From contig JAJYUH010000011.1 of the NCBI GenBank assembly GCA_021792635.1, positions 1 through 64,000 on the forward strand: DNA of 64,000 nt, read 5' to 3'. The notes under the pieces are model-generated. The model made no database searches, was not told where the DNA came from, and was given only the letters and a program-made list of their open reading frames with translations. The first letter of the stretch is position 1. Each line of letters opens with the position of its first letter. The stretch comes from Natronospirales bacterium. Its GTDB lineage: Bacteria; Pseudomonadota; Gammaproteobacteria; Natronospirales; REEB76. Of this stretch, positions 56,438 to 64,000 are shown piece by piece. A program made the position numbers and the translations under genes.

Positions 56438-57112
56438 CTACTGAGGTGTTTCGCGTGTGGCGGGTGCCAGCCGGGATTGTTCCTTGACCCACACCGCGAG
56501 CTCCACACGGTTCCGCAGTTGCGTGCGCCGGAGTATGCGCTTCATGTGAACCTTGACGGTTTCCTCCGTGATACCGAGAAGTTGCGCGATCATCTTGTTG
56601 GTTTTGCCCTGAGCCACGGCTGCCACAATCTCGCACTCCCGGCGTGATAATACATCCTTTTTTCCCCGTCGATCGCGACCAGTATCGTTAAGCACGCGGC
56701 CAAGGGCGGATCTGAGCCGCTGGCTGAGGATGATTTCCCCCTTCAGCGCATGTCGCACGCCTTGGAGCAGTTCCTCGGGCTCCATGTCCTTGAGGAGGTA
56801 ACCGACCGCTCCTTCGCGCAGAGCCTCGGTCAGATCTTCCTCCGCGTCGGAGACCGTCAGTATTACCACCTTGATTTTCGGCCATTGTGGCCGGATCTTC
56901 CGCAACGTTTCGAGTCCGCTGTGTTCGCGCAAACGCAGATCCAGCAGCACCAAGTCGGGTTGTATCGCGGCAATTCCATTCAGCCCCTCATCGCCATTGG
57001 CGGCCTCACCGACGAGTTTGATGTCGGCGGTGAGTTCCAGCAATTGCCGTATTCCCCGCCGGAACACCGGATGGTCATCAATGATGAATATCTTATGTTC
57101 TTTGCTGTTCAT
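56438..57112 (-). CDS. NarL/FixJ-family response regulator
   Basis: The 224-residue protein has a receiver domain with IFIIDDHPVFRRG and the phospho-acceptor Asp in PDLVLLDLRL, and a LuxR-type output domain (LSRRECEIVAAVAQGKTNKMIAQLLGITEETVKVHMKRIL; quoted part EETVKVHMKRIL). ATG 57112 is chosen because the upstream frame is not family-like; the gene overlaps the kinase gene by 20 bases. Closest in type to NarL. No target site was looked for by computation. Confidence 0.9.
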   Translation of the reverse strand: MNSKEHKIFIIDDHPVFRRGIRQLLELTADIKLVGEAANGDEGLNGIAAIQPDLVLLDLRLREHSGLETLRKIRPQWPKIKVVILTVSDAEEDLTEALREGAVGYLLKDMEPEELLQGVRHALKGEIILSQRLRSALGRVLNDTGRDRRGKKDVLSRRECEIVAAVAQGKTNKMIAQLLGITEETVKVHMKRILRRTQLRNRVELAVWVKEQSRLAPATRETPQ

Positions 57113-58331
57113 CCGATCCGGCTTCCGGCATGGAGTGCGATTTGCAGGACTCTGGCATGAAGGCGAGAACCACGGTTGTCCCGGTCGGCTGCCGTCTGGC
57201 AAACCGGATCTTGCCACCCAATATCCGGGCCCGCTCCCGCATGATACCCAGCCCGTAGCGTCCGCCCCGCCTGCCGGCAGATATGCCAGGCGGGAGCCCG
57301 ATACCATCGTCCTCAATTTCCATGGCGAGGATGTCATCATTCTTCAGGTGCAATCTTACCCACACAGACCCGGCCGACGCATGACGCTCCACATTGACCA
57401 GCGACTCCTTCAGTATCTGCACCACGTTGATTTGTTCGTTCGCTGTGAGCAGTGATGCCGGAACACCATTGCGTACCCGCACGTTCAGTTTTGACCGTGC
57501 AGCGACTTGGCCGGCCACATGGGTCACGGCGGACTCGAAGCCCCCTTGCGGCAGGCTCAGGCGGAATGTCGTGATCAATTCCCGGACCTGGGCATTGGCA
57601 TCGGTCAGTCCCTGGGCAAGTTCGGTTATCACCTCGCCCAGCCCGCTGGCTTGCCCATTCACGCCCAGGCGGTTGCGCAGGCGCAGCAATTGTATTTTGA
57701 GGTAAGCGAGAGTATGCGCGAGCGAATCATGCAAATCACGCGCTATGGCCATGCGCTCCTCCTGCAGCGCCCGGCGCTCAGCCTCGACCCGCAGCTCCGC
57801 AGCCTCGGCGAACAGCGCCAATCGGGCCCCCAGGGCTCCCAGGGTTGTGCGTTCCCGGGAGTTGAGCGCACGGTTTTCCGGCAGGCGGATGGAAAGCACG
57901 CCGTAGCGGGATTTCCGGGTTGCCAGCGGCACCTGCAGCACCCGTGCGCCGCCGGCGGCTCTGACCTCGTGCGGCCGGCGGCCGCCCAAACAGGCGCGAC
58001 AATTCCTGGTCTGGCAGAAAGCCATGCGCGCCTCGGTTTCCGAAGGCGTCGAGGCCAGCATGACGGCGGCCTGTTGCCGGGCGTTGTTCAGGCAGATGGC
58101 CGCACCGGAAAAGCCGAGTAAATGCTCGATTCTGTCCAGCGCACATTGGTAGCTTGAAGCAGAGGCGGGCGCCGCGGAAAAGCATTTCTCGATGTCGTAA
58201 AGGCATTCGAGAGCGTGGTTCGCTTGCGCCAGCTCTTTACAGCGTTTGTTGTATTTCTCAATCACGGCGTGACGCTGTGAATATAAATTTGTGGTCACTG
58301 CAATCAACGCCTCATGGGGTTCGGCAGGCAC
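57093..58331 (-). CDS. Soluble NarX-like sensor histidine kinase
   Basis: The 412-residue kinase has an N-terminal helical region, a GAF-like sensory domain (~50-165), the HisKA_3 phosphorylation site ERMAIARDLHDSLAHTLAYLK and an HATPase domain (IEDDGIGLPP, GLGIMRERARILGG). Unlike E. coli NarX it has no transmembrane segment and no periplasmic nitrate-binding domain. The GAF region contains FCQTRNCRACLGG, three Cys that could hold a metal cluster or act as a redox switch. It overlaps the response regulator gene, so the two are a pair. Confidence 0.87.
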   Translation of the reverse strand: MPAEPHEALIAVTTNLYSQRHAVIEKYNKRCKELAQANHALECLYDIEKCFSAAPASASSYQCALDRIEHLLGFSGAAICLNNARQQAAVMLASTPSETEARMAFCQTRNCRACLGGRRPHEVRAAGGARVLQVPLATRKSRYGVLSIRLPENRALNSRERTTLGALGARLALFAEAAELRVEAERRALQEERMAIARDLHDSLAHTLAYLKIQLLRLRNRLGVNGQASGLGEVITELAQGLTDANAQVRELITTFRLSLPQGGFESAVTHVAGQVAARSKLNVRVRNGVPASLLTANEQINVVQILKESLVNVERHASAGSVWVRLHLKNDDILAMEIEDDGIGLPPGISAGRRGGRYGLGIMRERARILGGKIRFARRQPTGTTVVLAFMPESCKSHSMPEAGSDEQQRT

Positions 58332-59009
58332 GACGGATCAAACGTTCCACTGAAAAGGTCTGCAATCGGCGATGGGGCGCTTCTTTGCGGGAAGTATCGC
58401 CCCCGGTGACAGTTGCCATTGTACCGATACTGGCCGCTGTTAAGCGCCAACGTGCCGAAATGTCTTTTCGAGTCCCGTGGGAATGTCTCTCATTCACTTT
58501 TTCCCAAAAATGAATCCGCGGTTACCGCTCAATCTGCCGGGGCATCCCCAGCCCTGTTCCAGGGTGGCGCAGCCCGGATTCCGGGCTGCATAACTGCGCA
58601 TACCTCGAAAGAGGTAATCCCCGGACCTTTGGGGTTACCCCGGGAAAACCGGATATGGCAGGGCGATTTTCGCAAGCGGCGATTTTATCAAAGGACACAA
58701 TGATTTTCAGTCGCGGGCTACGGCCTGCGGTGGTAAGCAGCGGCCAATGGTCACGTCACCGCGCGGATTTTCCGAACAACATCGGGTCCTTCCTATTGTA
58801 AAGTTGCAACACCCTCACGGGTAATCGTGATCTTGCGGCAAAAATGCTGTTGCATTTACGCACACTGTGACACGGCTTGATGCCAGGTCTGGAAATCAGA
58901 CGATGCGGAAATCGGGATGCTTTCGAGAGGCGTGCGATGCAACTATGTTAATCGTCAGTGCCAAAAGATCGTTGTCATGCAACACCTTGAATTAAGGAGT
59001 GGCTTGATT
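58332..59009. other. Long untranslated region before the TonB receptor gene
   Basis: No credible gene lies in these 678 bases. Between 58569 and 58639 three hairpins occur: GCAGCCCGG/CCGGGCTGC (58569-58577 with 58581-58589), TACCTC-GAAA-GAGGTA (58601-58616), and GGTAATCCCC/GGGGTTACC (58613-58622 with 58631-58639). The last two share bases 58613-58616 and exclude each other. No known riboswitch core was recognised. AAGGAG (58994-58999) is the ribosome site of the receptor gene. Confidence 0.55.
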
Positions 59010-62000
59010 ATGAACAAGAGTACTCTCAGCAAAGCCGTCCGCTGTGCGCTGATGGCGGGCGCGGCCACGGCGCTGGCGGCGCCGGCGGTATTCGCGCAGG
59101 ATCCCCACAGCAGCAGCAATCAGAACCAGAACAGCAACACTGCGCAACTGGGCAAGATTGAGGTGGTGGGTTCGCGCATTTTGCGGTCCAGCGTAGAGAC
59201 GGCCCAGCCGGTGACCATCATCACCGCCAAGCAGTTGAAAGAGACCGGGCTCACCTCCATTGGTGACATTCTGCAGCAGATTTCCTCGGCCGGCTCGGCG
59301 CTGAACACGATGTTCAACAACGGCGGTGACGGCGAGACTTTCATTGACCTGCGCAATCTGGGTGCAGCCCGGGTGCTGGTGCTGGTCAACGGCCGGCGCT
59401 GGATGAACGATCTGGGCGGTCCGGTGGACCTGAACACCATTCCGGTGTCGATCATTGACCACATCGAGATTCTGCAGGACGGCGCTTCGGCCATTTACGG
59501 CTCGGACGCCATTGCCGGGGTGATCAACATCATCACCATCAAGAACTTCAACGGGGCCGAGGCGCATGCCTACTTGGGCATGTACGACGGTCACGGGGTC
59601 GGCGGCGGCTGGGACGGCAAGACCCAGGAATACGACTTCACCCTGGGCAACAGCGGCAACCGCGGCGGCGTGCTGATGAACGTGTCCTATGTGAACCAGC
59701 AGCCCATCTGGGCGGGACAACGCACCATCTCCTATTGGCCCGTCATCGGCGCTGATCAGAACTCGGGCAGTTCCGCCACCCTCGCGGGGCGTTTCTTCAT
59801 TTTCCCGGCGGCCACTCCCGGCAAGTGTCCGGGTACGGCCACGCCGACCCCGACGAGCGGCAGTTGCGACCTGACGCTGACCAGCTACCCGACGAACACG
59901 CCGACGCTGGGCAATTTCACCAACTGGGCCAATACCGACCGCTACAACTATGCCCCATCGAACTATCTGGTGACGCCCAATGAACGCACCAGCCTGTATG
60001 TGCAGGGGCATTACCAACTGCGGGATAATCTGACCTTCTCCACCGATGTCATGTACAACCGGCGCGTCTCCCAGCAGATCCTGGCGCCCATGCCGCTGTT
60101 CATCGGCGCGTTCGGCAACAACTTCTCCAACACGCTGCCGATCGGTATCGGGGCGAGCAACCCCTTCAACCCGTTCGGCGTCAATCTGGTCCCGAACTAC
60201 GGGAGCGCGTGCGTGGCGGCGGGCACCTGCGACGTGCTCGGCTTTGCCGGCCGCCGGATGGTGGAAGCCGGTCAACGCATGTACAACCAGAACCGCGACA
60301 GTTACCAGATCCACATGGGGCTCAAGGGCTACTTCAACACCCTGGGCAGCGAGTGGGACTGGGACGTGGGCTACAACTACGGCACCAACTACGAGACCGA
60401 CGTCACTACCGGGCTGATGAACACCCAGCGGATGCAGTACGCCCTCAACAACTGCACCGCCAGTGGCGGGGCGGTTTCCGGCAGCAACCCGTTATTGCCG
60501 GGCTGCACCCCCCTGAACTTCTTCGGCGGGGCGGGCAGCATCACCCCCGCGATGCTGCAATATATCCTGTTCGAGGCGCATGACGTTATGATCACCAACA
60601 TGCGGGACTATACCGGCAACATCACCGGTGACCTGTTCAACCTGCCGGCGGGACCGCTGGCCATGGCCGCGGGCTACGAGTATCTGGAACAGGACGGGTT
60701 CTTTCATCCGGACGCGCTGACTTCCGAGGGCAACACCTCGGGCAACGTGACCCAGCCGACGAATGGCCGCGAGGTCACCAAGGCCGAGTACGTGGAGTTC
60801 GACGTGCCGCTGGTGGCGGATGCGCCGTTCATGAAGAGCCTGAGCCTGCACCTGGCCAACCGCTGGTCGCAGTTCAACTGGATCGGCGGCAATCCGGGCA
60901 CGGCGCTGTCCACGATCACGCACTTTGACCATGCCTCCACGGGCCTCGCGGCCCTGCGCTGGCAGGTCACGGACACCCTGTTGCTGCGTGCTTCCTGGTC
61001 CCAGGGCTTCCGTGTCCCGTCCATCAGTGGGCTCTACTTCGGCAACAGCGACAGCTTCCCGACCATTCAAGATCCATGCGTGGGCGCCACGAAGGCCCCG
61101 TTCTGCGGTGCCGGTCCCTACACTCAGCCGAATGGCCAGATCCGCACCACCGTGGGCGGCAATCCGAACATGACGCCGGAGAAGTCCATCTCGCAGACGG
61201 TGGGTTTTGTGTACAGCCCCGACTGGCTGCCGGGCTTTGACTTCAGCGCGGATTACTACAAGATCAACCTGGTCAATGCCCTCAGCAGCATCCCGCCCCA
61301 GACCATCCTGGACGGGTGCTATTTCGGGAATAACCCCAACTACTGCAAGCTGATCCAACGCGGTGCAGGCAATTACAACGCGCCCGGAGCCATCACCGAC
61401 ATCCTCGACCTCAACACCAACGTGGGTGGCATCAAGACCGAGGGCGTGGACATCTCGACCCACTACAAGTTCCCGTCCACCGCGGTCGGCGACTTCATGC
61501 TGGGCCTCAACTGGACGTTCACGAAGGAGTATGTGGTTACCGAGCCCTTTGGATCACAGGGTCTGAATGCCAGCCTGGAAGAGGCCGGTACCACCGGTAC
61601 GACGAGCGGTGCGTTCAGCGGCATTCCGAAGCAGCGTGCCCACCTTGCGCTGAACTGGAACTATGGCAACTGGTCGGCGTTGTGGGCGGTGCAGTACATC
61701 GGCGGCATGACCGAGGACTGCCAGTCGGTGGGGTTGTACTTCACCAAGAGTAATCCGCTGTCGAATTACTGCCCGACCAACGGAACGTTCCCGTTCGCGA
61801 GCGGCACGGTGCCGTTGAACCACATCGGCGCGACGTTCTATCATGACGTACAGGCGACCTATCACATGGATAGCTGGAACACCGACTTCACCTTCGGTAT
61901 CCGCAATCTGTTTGACAAGGTGCCGCCCATCGCCATGTCGGCGTTTGCCAACAGCTTCCTGCCGACCTACTACCGTGCGCCGGGCCGCTTCTTCTACGTC

Positions 62001-62021
62001 CGCGTCGGGGTGAAGTTCTGA
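59010..62021 (+). CDS. TonB-dependent outer-membrane receptor
   Basis: The 1003-residue protein imports a substrate across the outer membrane with energy from TonB/ExbBD. It has a signal peptide (AAPAVFA-Q), a TonB-box-like LGKIEVVGSRI at ~46, a plug domain (VTIITAKQLKETGL, DIGQ-like IEILQDGASAIYGSDAIAGVIN at ~150), and a 22-strand type barrel ending FFYVRVGVKF. Extracellular loops contain Cys pairs and Thr/Pro-rich segments. The ligand cannot be read. ATG 59010 has AAGGAG 10 bases upstream; an in-frame ATG at 58917 adds a noncoding-like start. A sulfotransferase-like gene follows. Confidence 0.94.
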   Translation: MNKSTLSKAVRCALMAGAATALAAPAVFAQDPHSSSNQNQNSNTAQLGKIEVVGSRILRSSVETAQPVTIITAKQLKETGLTSIGDILQQISSAGSALNTMFNNGGDGETFIDLRNLGAARVLVLVNGRRWMNDLGGPVDLNTIPVSIIDHIEILQDGASAIYGSDAIAGVINIITIKNFNGAEAHAYLGMYDGHGVGGGWDGKTQEYDFTLGNSGNRGGVLMNVSYVNQQPIWAGQRTISYWPVIGADQNSGSSATLAGRFFIFPAATPGKCPGTATPTPTSGSCDLTLTSYPTNTPTLGNFTNWANTDRYNYAPSNYLVTPNERTSLYVQGHYQLRDNLTFSTDVMYNRRVSQQILAPMPLFIGAFGNNFSNTLPIGIGASNPFNPFGVNLVPNYGSACVAAGTCDVLGFAGRRMVEAGQRMYNQNRDSYQIHMGLKGYFNTLGSEWDWDVGYNYGTNYETDVTTGLMNTQRMQYALNNCTASGGAVSGSNPLLPGCTPLNFFGGAGSITPAMLQYILFEAHDVMITNMRDYTGNITGDLFNLPAGPLAMAAGYEYLEQDGFFHPDALTSEGNTSGNVTQPTNGREVTKAEYVEFDVPLVADAPFMKSLSLHLANRWSQFNWIGGNPGTALSTITHFDHASTGLAALRWQVTDTLLLRASWSQGFRVPSISGLYFGNSDSFPTIQDPCVGATKAPFCGAGPYTQPNGQIRTTVGGNPNMTPEKSISQTVGFVYSPDWLPGFDFSADYYKINLVNALSSIPPQTILDGCYFGNNPNYCKLIQRGAGNYNAPGAITDILDLNTNVGGIKTEGVDISTHYKFPSTAVGDFMLGLNWTFTKEYVVTEPFGSQGLNASLEEAGTTGTTSGAFSGIPKQRAHLALNWNYGNWSALWAVQYIGGMTEDCQSVGLYFTKSNPLSNYCPTNGTFPFASGTVPLNHIGATFYHDVQATYHMDSWNTDFTFGIRNLFDKVPPIAMSAFANSFLPTYYRAPGRFFYVRVGVKF

Positions 62022-62058
62022 GAAAAACGCTCCCATAAGAACAACAAGGTAAATCAGA

Positions 62059-62085
62059 CGGCCCCGGAAACGGGGCCGCCTTTTT
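62059..62085 (+). terminator. Terminator of the TonB receptor gene
   Basis: CGGCCCCG (62059-62066) and CGGGGCCG (62071-62078) form a stem closed by a GAAA tetraloop, and TTTTT follows at 62081-62085. It is 38 bases after the receptor stop. Confidence 0.92.
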
Positions 62086-62285
62086 GTGTGCCGGGCATGT
62101 TTGACAGCTTGGGGGTGCAAGTCCCCTGTCCAACCGGATGGAGAGGAAGGGTCAGCGAAGCGCAAGGGCATCGCTGCGAGGCTGGGTCTGATAGAAGCGT
62201 GGAGCGAACGTACGCGCCGATGGATTAAGAACCGGATAAAAGGCATGCCGTTTGGGACGAGTGGGCAGATGGCCACAAAGTCCAT
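62086..62285 (+). mobile_element. Possible 5-prime fragment of a group II intron
   Basis: Directly after the terminator T run the sequence reads GTGTGCCGGGCATG (GUGYG-type intron 5-prime end), then GGGGGTGCAAGTCCCC, GAAGGGTCAGCGAAGCGCAA, GGCTGGGTCTGATAGAAGCG and AAGAACCGGATAAAAGGCATG, which recall domain I of bacterial group II introns. No reverse transcriptase frame and no domain V hairpin were found, so only a remnant is present. Group IIC introns insert just behind terminator hairpins, exactly as here. The right end is approximate. Confidence 0.5.
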
Positions 62286-62300
62286 ATTCATCATCAGTCA

Positions 62301-63410
62301 GTGCTATCATCTGCCAATAAGTCTGTCGCCGCGATCCGGTCCACACATCCCGTGAGCCTCACCCTCAGCAGCGATGATATCGCCCGCAACCCCGCTTGGC
62401 ATCTCTACGACATGGATATCAAGCGCGGAGAACTGCACTTTCTGGAAGTGACGCCGGAAACTTTTGAGCGCTCCGCTTTCCTTGACACCCGTATCGGTTT
62501 TACCGGCGACCGGTTGCACGGCTTTCCCGCAGAGGCAGTGGCGGCAGCGCTCGCCCATGCCCGGGCCGGCGCACGTCCTCCCACAGTCAATTACCTGTTC
62601 CACAGTTCCTTCTGCTGCTCTTCACTCCTGGCCCGCTCCCTGCACCGCGCCGGGCGTACCCTGGTGCTGCGGGAGCCATTGATACTGCGGCGCCTGGCCG
62701 ACCTCAAACGTGAACCGGGGATGGCGGCAGACTTCTGGCCGAGGCAGGGCCAGGCCCTGCTGGATATGAGCTTGACCCTGCTCGCCAAGACCTGGGCGGA
62801 TTCCGAATCGGTACTTATCAAACCCACTAACCTGGCCAATAGTCTGGCGGCAGAGCTGCTTACCGCCCGCCCCACGGCCCGTGCGCTGTTCCTGTACTCT
62901 GATCTGGAAACCTTCCTGATATCCAACCTGAAGAAGCCTGATGTGACCAAACAGAAAATGCCGCTGCTGGCACGCATCTTCAGTCGTGAAACCGGGTATG
63001 CGGGATTATTTCCGGAGCTGCAACTGGATCAGCTCGATCATCTGCAATCGGTGGTGATCGTGTGGCACACGCAACTGCTGCTCTTCGGCCGTCTGCTGCA
63101 AACCTACCTCCAACGGCTCGCCTCCCTTGACAGTGCCGCTCTGCTGGCCGAACCTGAAACCATGATCACCGCCGCCGCACGCTTCTTCGGTGAGGCCCTG
63201 ACCGCGCGGGAGGTTCGCGATATCGTGGCCGGTCCCGTCTGGCACACTCATGCCAAGGATCCGCGCGCGACCTATGACCGGCAACTGCGTGAACAGGAAA
63301 ACCGGGAACTCGCGCGACGCTATTGCGACGAACTTGCGGGCGCGCTGCGCTGGGCGGAGCCTCTGCTCCAGCGATATCCGGTATCCCTGCCGCTACCCCG
63401 CGCCTTGTAG
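62301..63410 (+). CDS. Sulfotransferase-like P-loop protein
   Basis: The product (up to 369 residues) has VNYLFHSSFCCSSLLARSL at about 95-113, similar to the PAPS 5-prime phosphosulfate-binding loop of sulfotransferases, then LREPLILRRLADL and ALFLYSDLETFLISNLKKP. Catalytic identity is not proved. The start is uncertain: GTG 62301, or GTG 62352 (SLTLSSDDIARNPAWHLYD), which fits better but lacks a ribosome site. Proteins of this type often sit beside TonB receptors in related bacteria, by recollection. Confidence 0.65.
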   Translation: MLSSANKSVAAIRSTHPVSLTLSSDDIARNPAWHLYDMDIKRGELHFLEVTPETFERSAFLDTRIGFTGDRLHGFPAEAVAAALAHARAGARPPTVNYLFHSSFCCSSLLARSLHRAGRTLVLREPLILRRLADLKREPGMAADFWPRQGQALLDMSLTLLAKTWADSESVLIKPTNLANSLAAELLTARPTARALFLYSDLETFLISNLKKPDVTKQKMPLLARIFSRETGYAGLFPELQLDQLDHLQSVVIVWHTQLLLFGRLLQTYLQRLASLDSAALLAEPETMITAAARFFGEALTAREVRDIVAGPVWHTHAKDPRATYDRQLREQENRELARRYCDELAGALRWAEPLLQRYPVSLPLPRAL

Positions 63411-63807
63411 GCGGCAATTGAGCGGGATGGGCTGGTGCTGCGTCTTCGGCCGACAAGTATCCATTGCTGGATAACCGCCTGTGACCTTCGGGTGTGGCAC
63501 GCCGGTTTTCTTGTATGCGGTTCAAACTTGCCTCGGATCATGACGCGTTGTCAACGGCCGGCGCCGTCCGGAAAAGCGGAGGTGGATATTTGATTTGGGG
63601 ACGGGGCGGTTCCATACGAACCATCCCGTCTATATCTGTATTGCCCTGCCGCCGGGCAGCATACAGTCAAGACAGGCGGCGTACGAGTTCCGTCTCCGAG
63701 GGAAGCGGCTATATTAAATCCCGGTATTGACTCGCATCGCGCAGGCTGAAGCCGGGCCGGCCTCTCGACCATTACTGTCAGGAAGTGCATGAGTTTAGAA
63801 TGGATAC
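63411..63807. other. 397-base intergenic stretch
   Basis: No convincing gene was found; open frames on both strands are short and biased like noncoding DNA. A TAGAAT box at 63796-63801 ends 6 bases before the helicase ATG. No repeat shared with other parts of the window was noticed. Confidence 0.5.
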
Positions 63808-64000
63808 ATGGCACTTGAGCATTTCCATCCCGCCACCGCGACCTGGTTCCGCAAGACCTTCGCCGTTCCCACCGACGCCCAAGCGGCCGCTTGGCCGGCG
63901 ATTCGCGCCGGCCGCCACACGCTGATCGCCGCGCCCACCGGCTCCGGCAAGACGCTGGCAGCATTCCTGGCCGCGATTGACGCGCTGGTGTGCGAGGGTC
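63808..64000 (+). CDS. lhr: Lhr-type DEAD/DEAH-box helicase, N-terminus (partial)
   Basis: The first 64 residues lie in the window and the gene runs off the right edge. [31 protein letters not shown] is the Q-motif region and [20 protein letters not shown] contains Walker A (motif I, APTGSGKT). The start resembles large ATP-dependent helicases of the Lhr group, which act in DNA repair. ATG 63808 lies just behind a -10-like TAGAAT, so the mRNA may be leaderless; no Shine-Dalgarno sequence is present. Confidence 0.85.
   Translation, partial: MALEHFHPATATWFRKTFAVPTDAQAAAWPAIRAGRHTLIAAPTGSGKTLAAFLAAIDALVCEG

Noticed and set aside
58332..59009. A cobalamin or cyclic di-GMP riboswitch controlling the TonB receptor.
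   Set aside because: Neither the B12 box nor the GEMM core could be found, although hairpins are present.
63494..63730. A small gene before the helicase.
   Set aside because: The frame is Arg/Ser-rich with no ribosome site and no similarity to a known family.

Overview
The window is high-GC DNA from what looks like a gammaproteobacterium. Supporting signs are the gene order tufA-rpsJ-rplCDWB ... secY-rpmJ-rpsMKD-rpoA-rplQ, a non-zinc S14, a quinol-type NO reductase behind a consensus FNR/Dnr box, an E. coli-type GreB, and a large TonB receptor. Short dispersed repeats starting GTGGGAGC/GTAGGA and a CCATGGATGG hairpin resemble those common in Xanthomonadales-like genomes. A lineage near Xanthomonadales/Nevskiales is an inference; no rRNA is present to test it.

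Region 1 (1-14300, all plus strand) is the complete S10, spc and alpha ribosomal protein cluster, from the end of tufA to rplQ and a terminator. rpsJ is cut off from rplC by a 261-base spacer that holds a terminator-like hairpin, an extended -10 promoter and a leader stem-loop. Region 2 (14500-23100) is an envelope block: a SAM hydrolase, then on the minus strand a TPR/beta-barrel protein, a small outer-membrane barrel, an ArnT-like glycosyltransferase, a PAP2 phosphatase, an ECF sigma/anti-sigma/periplasmic-protein operon with its own ECF-type promoter, and a MipA/OmpV protein. Region 3 (23370-45700) is mostly housekeeping or accessory: uvrA, a PLP decarboxylase, pirin, a GGDEF-EAL protein, apt, a GIY-YIG protein, a WYL regulator with a VOC protein, a GMC oxidoreductase, trxC, greB, a CBS protein and several small conserved proteins. 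Two genes here are broken: an Asp/Glu racemase reduced to its two ends, and a fatty acid desaturase with a one-base frameshift.

Region 4 (45850-58330) is stress and respiration: a DmdC-like acyl-CoA dehydrogenase, an AT-rich orphan gene, an electrophile-detoxification unit (ArsR-type repressor, old yellow enzyme, glutathione transferase, FMN reductase) with two strong operator palindromes, qNOR under an FNR/Dnr-type promoter, an SDR, msrA, an ICMT-like methyltransferase, and a soluble NarX-like/NarL-like pair. Region 5 (58330-64000) holds a structured untranslated region, a 1003-residue TonB receptor with a terminator, what looks like the 5-prime piece of a group II intron immediately behind that terminator, a sulfotransferase-like protein, and the start of an Lhr-type helicase.

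No tRNA, rRNA, CRISPR array, prophage or intact insertion sequence was seen. The best leads for something less described are the sigma/anti-sigma operon with its unknown third protein, the ArsR-controlled electrophile operon, the rewired S10 operon leader and the terminator-associated intron remnant.
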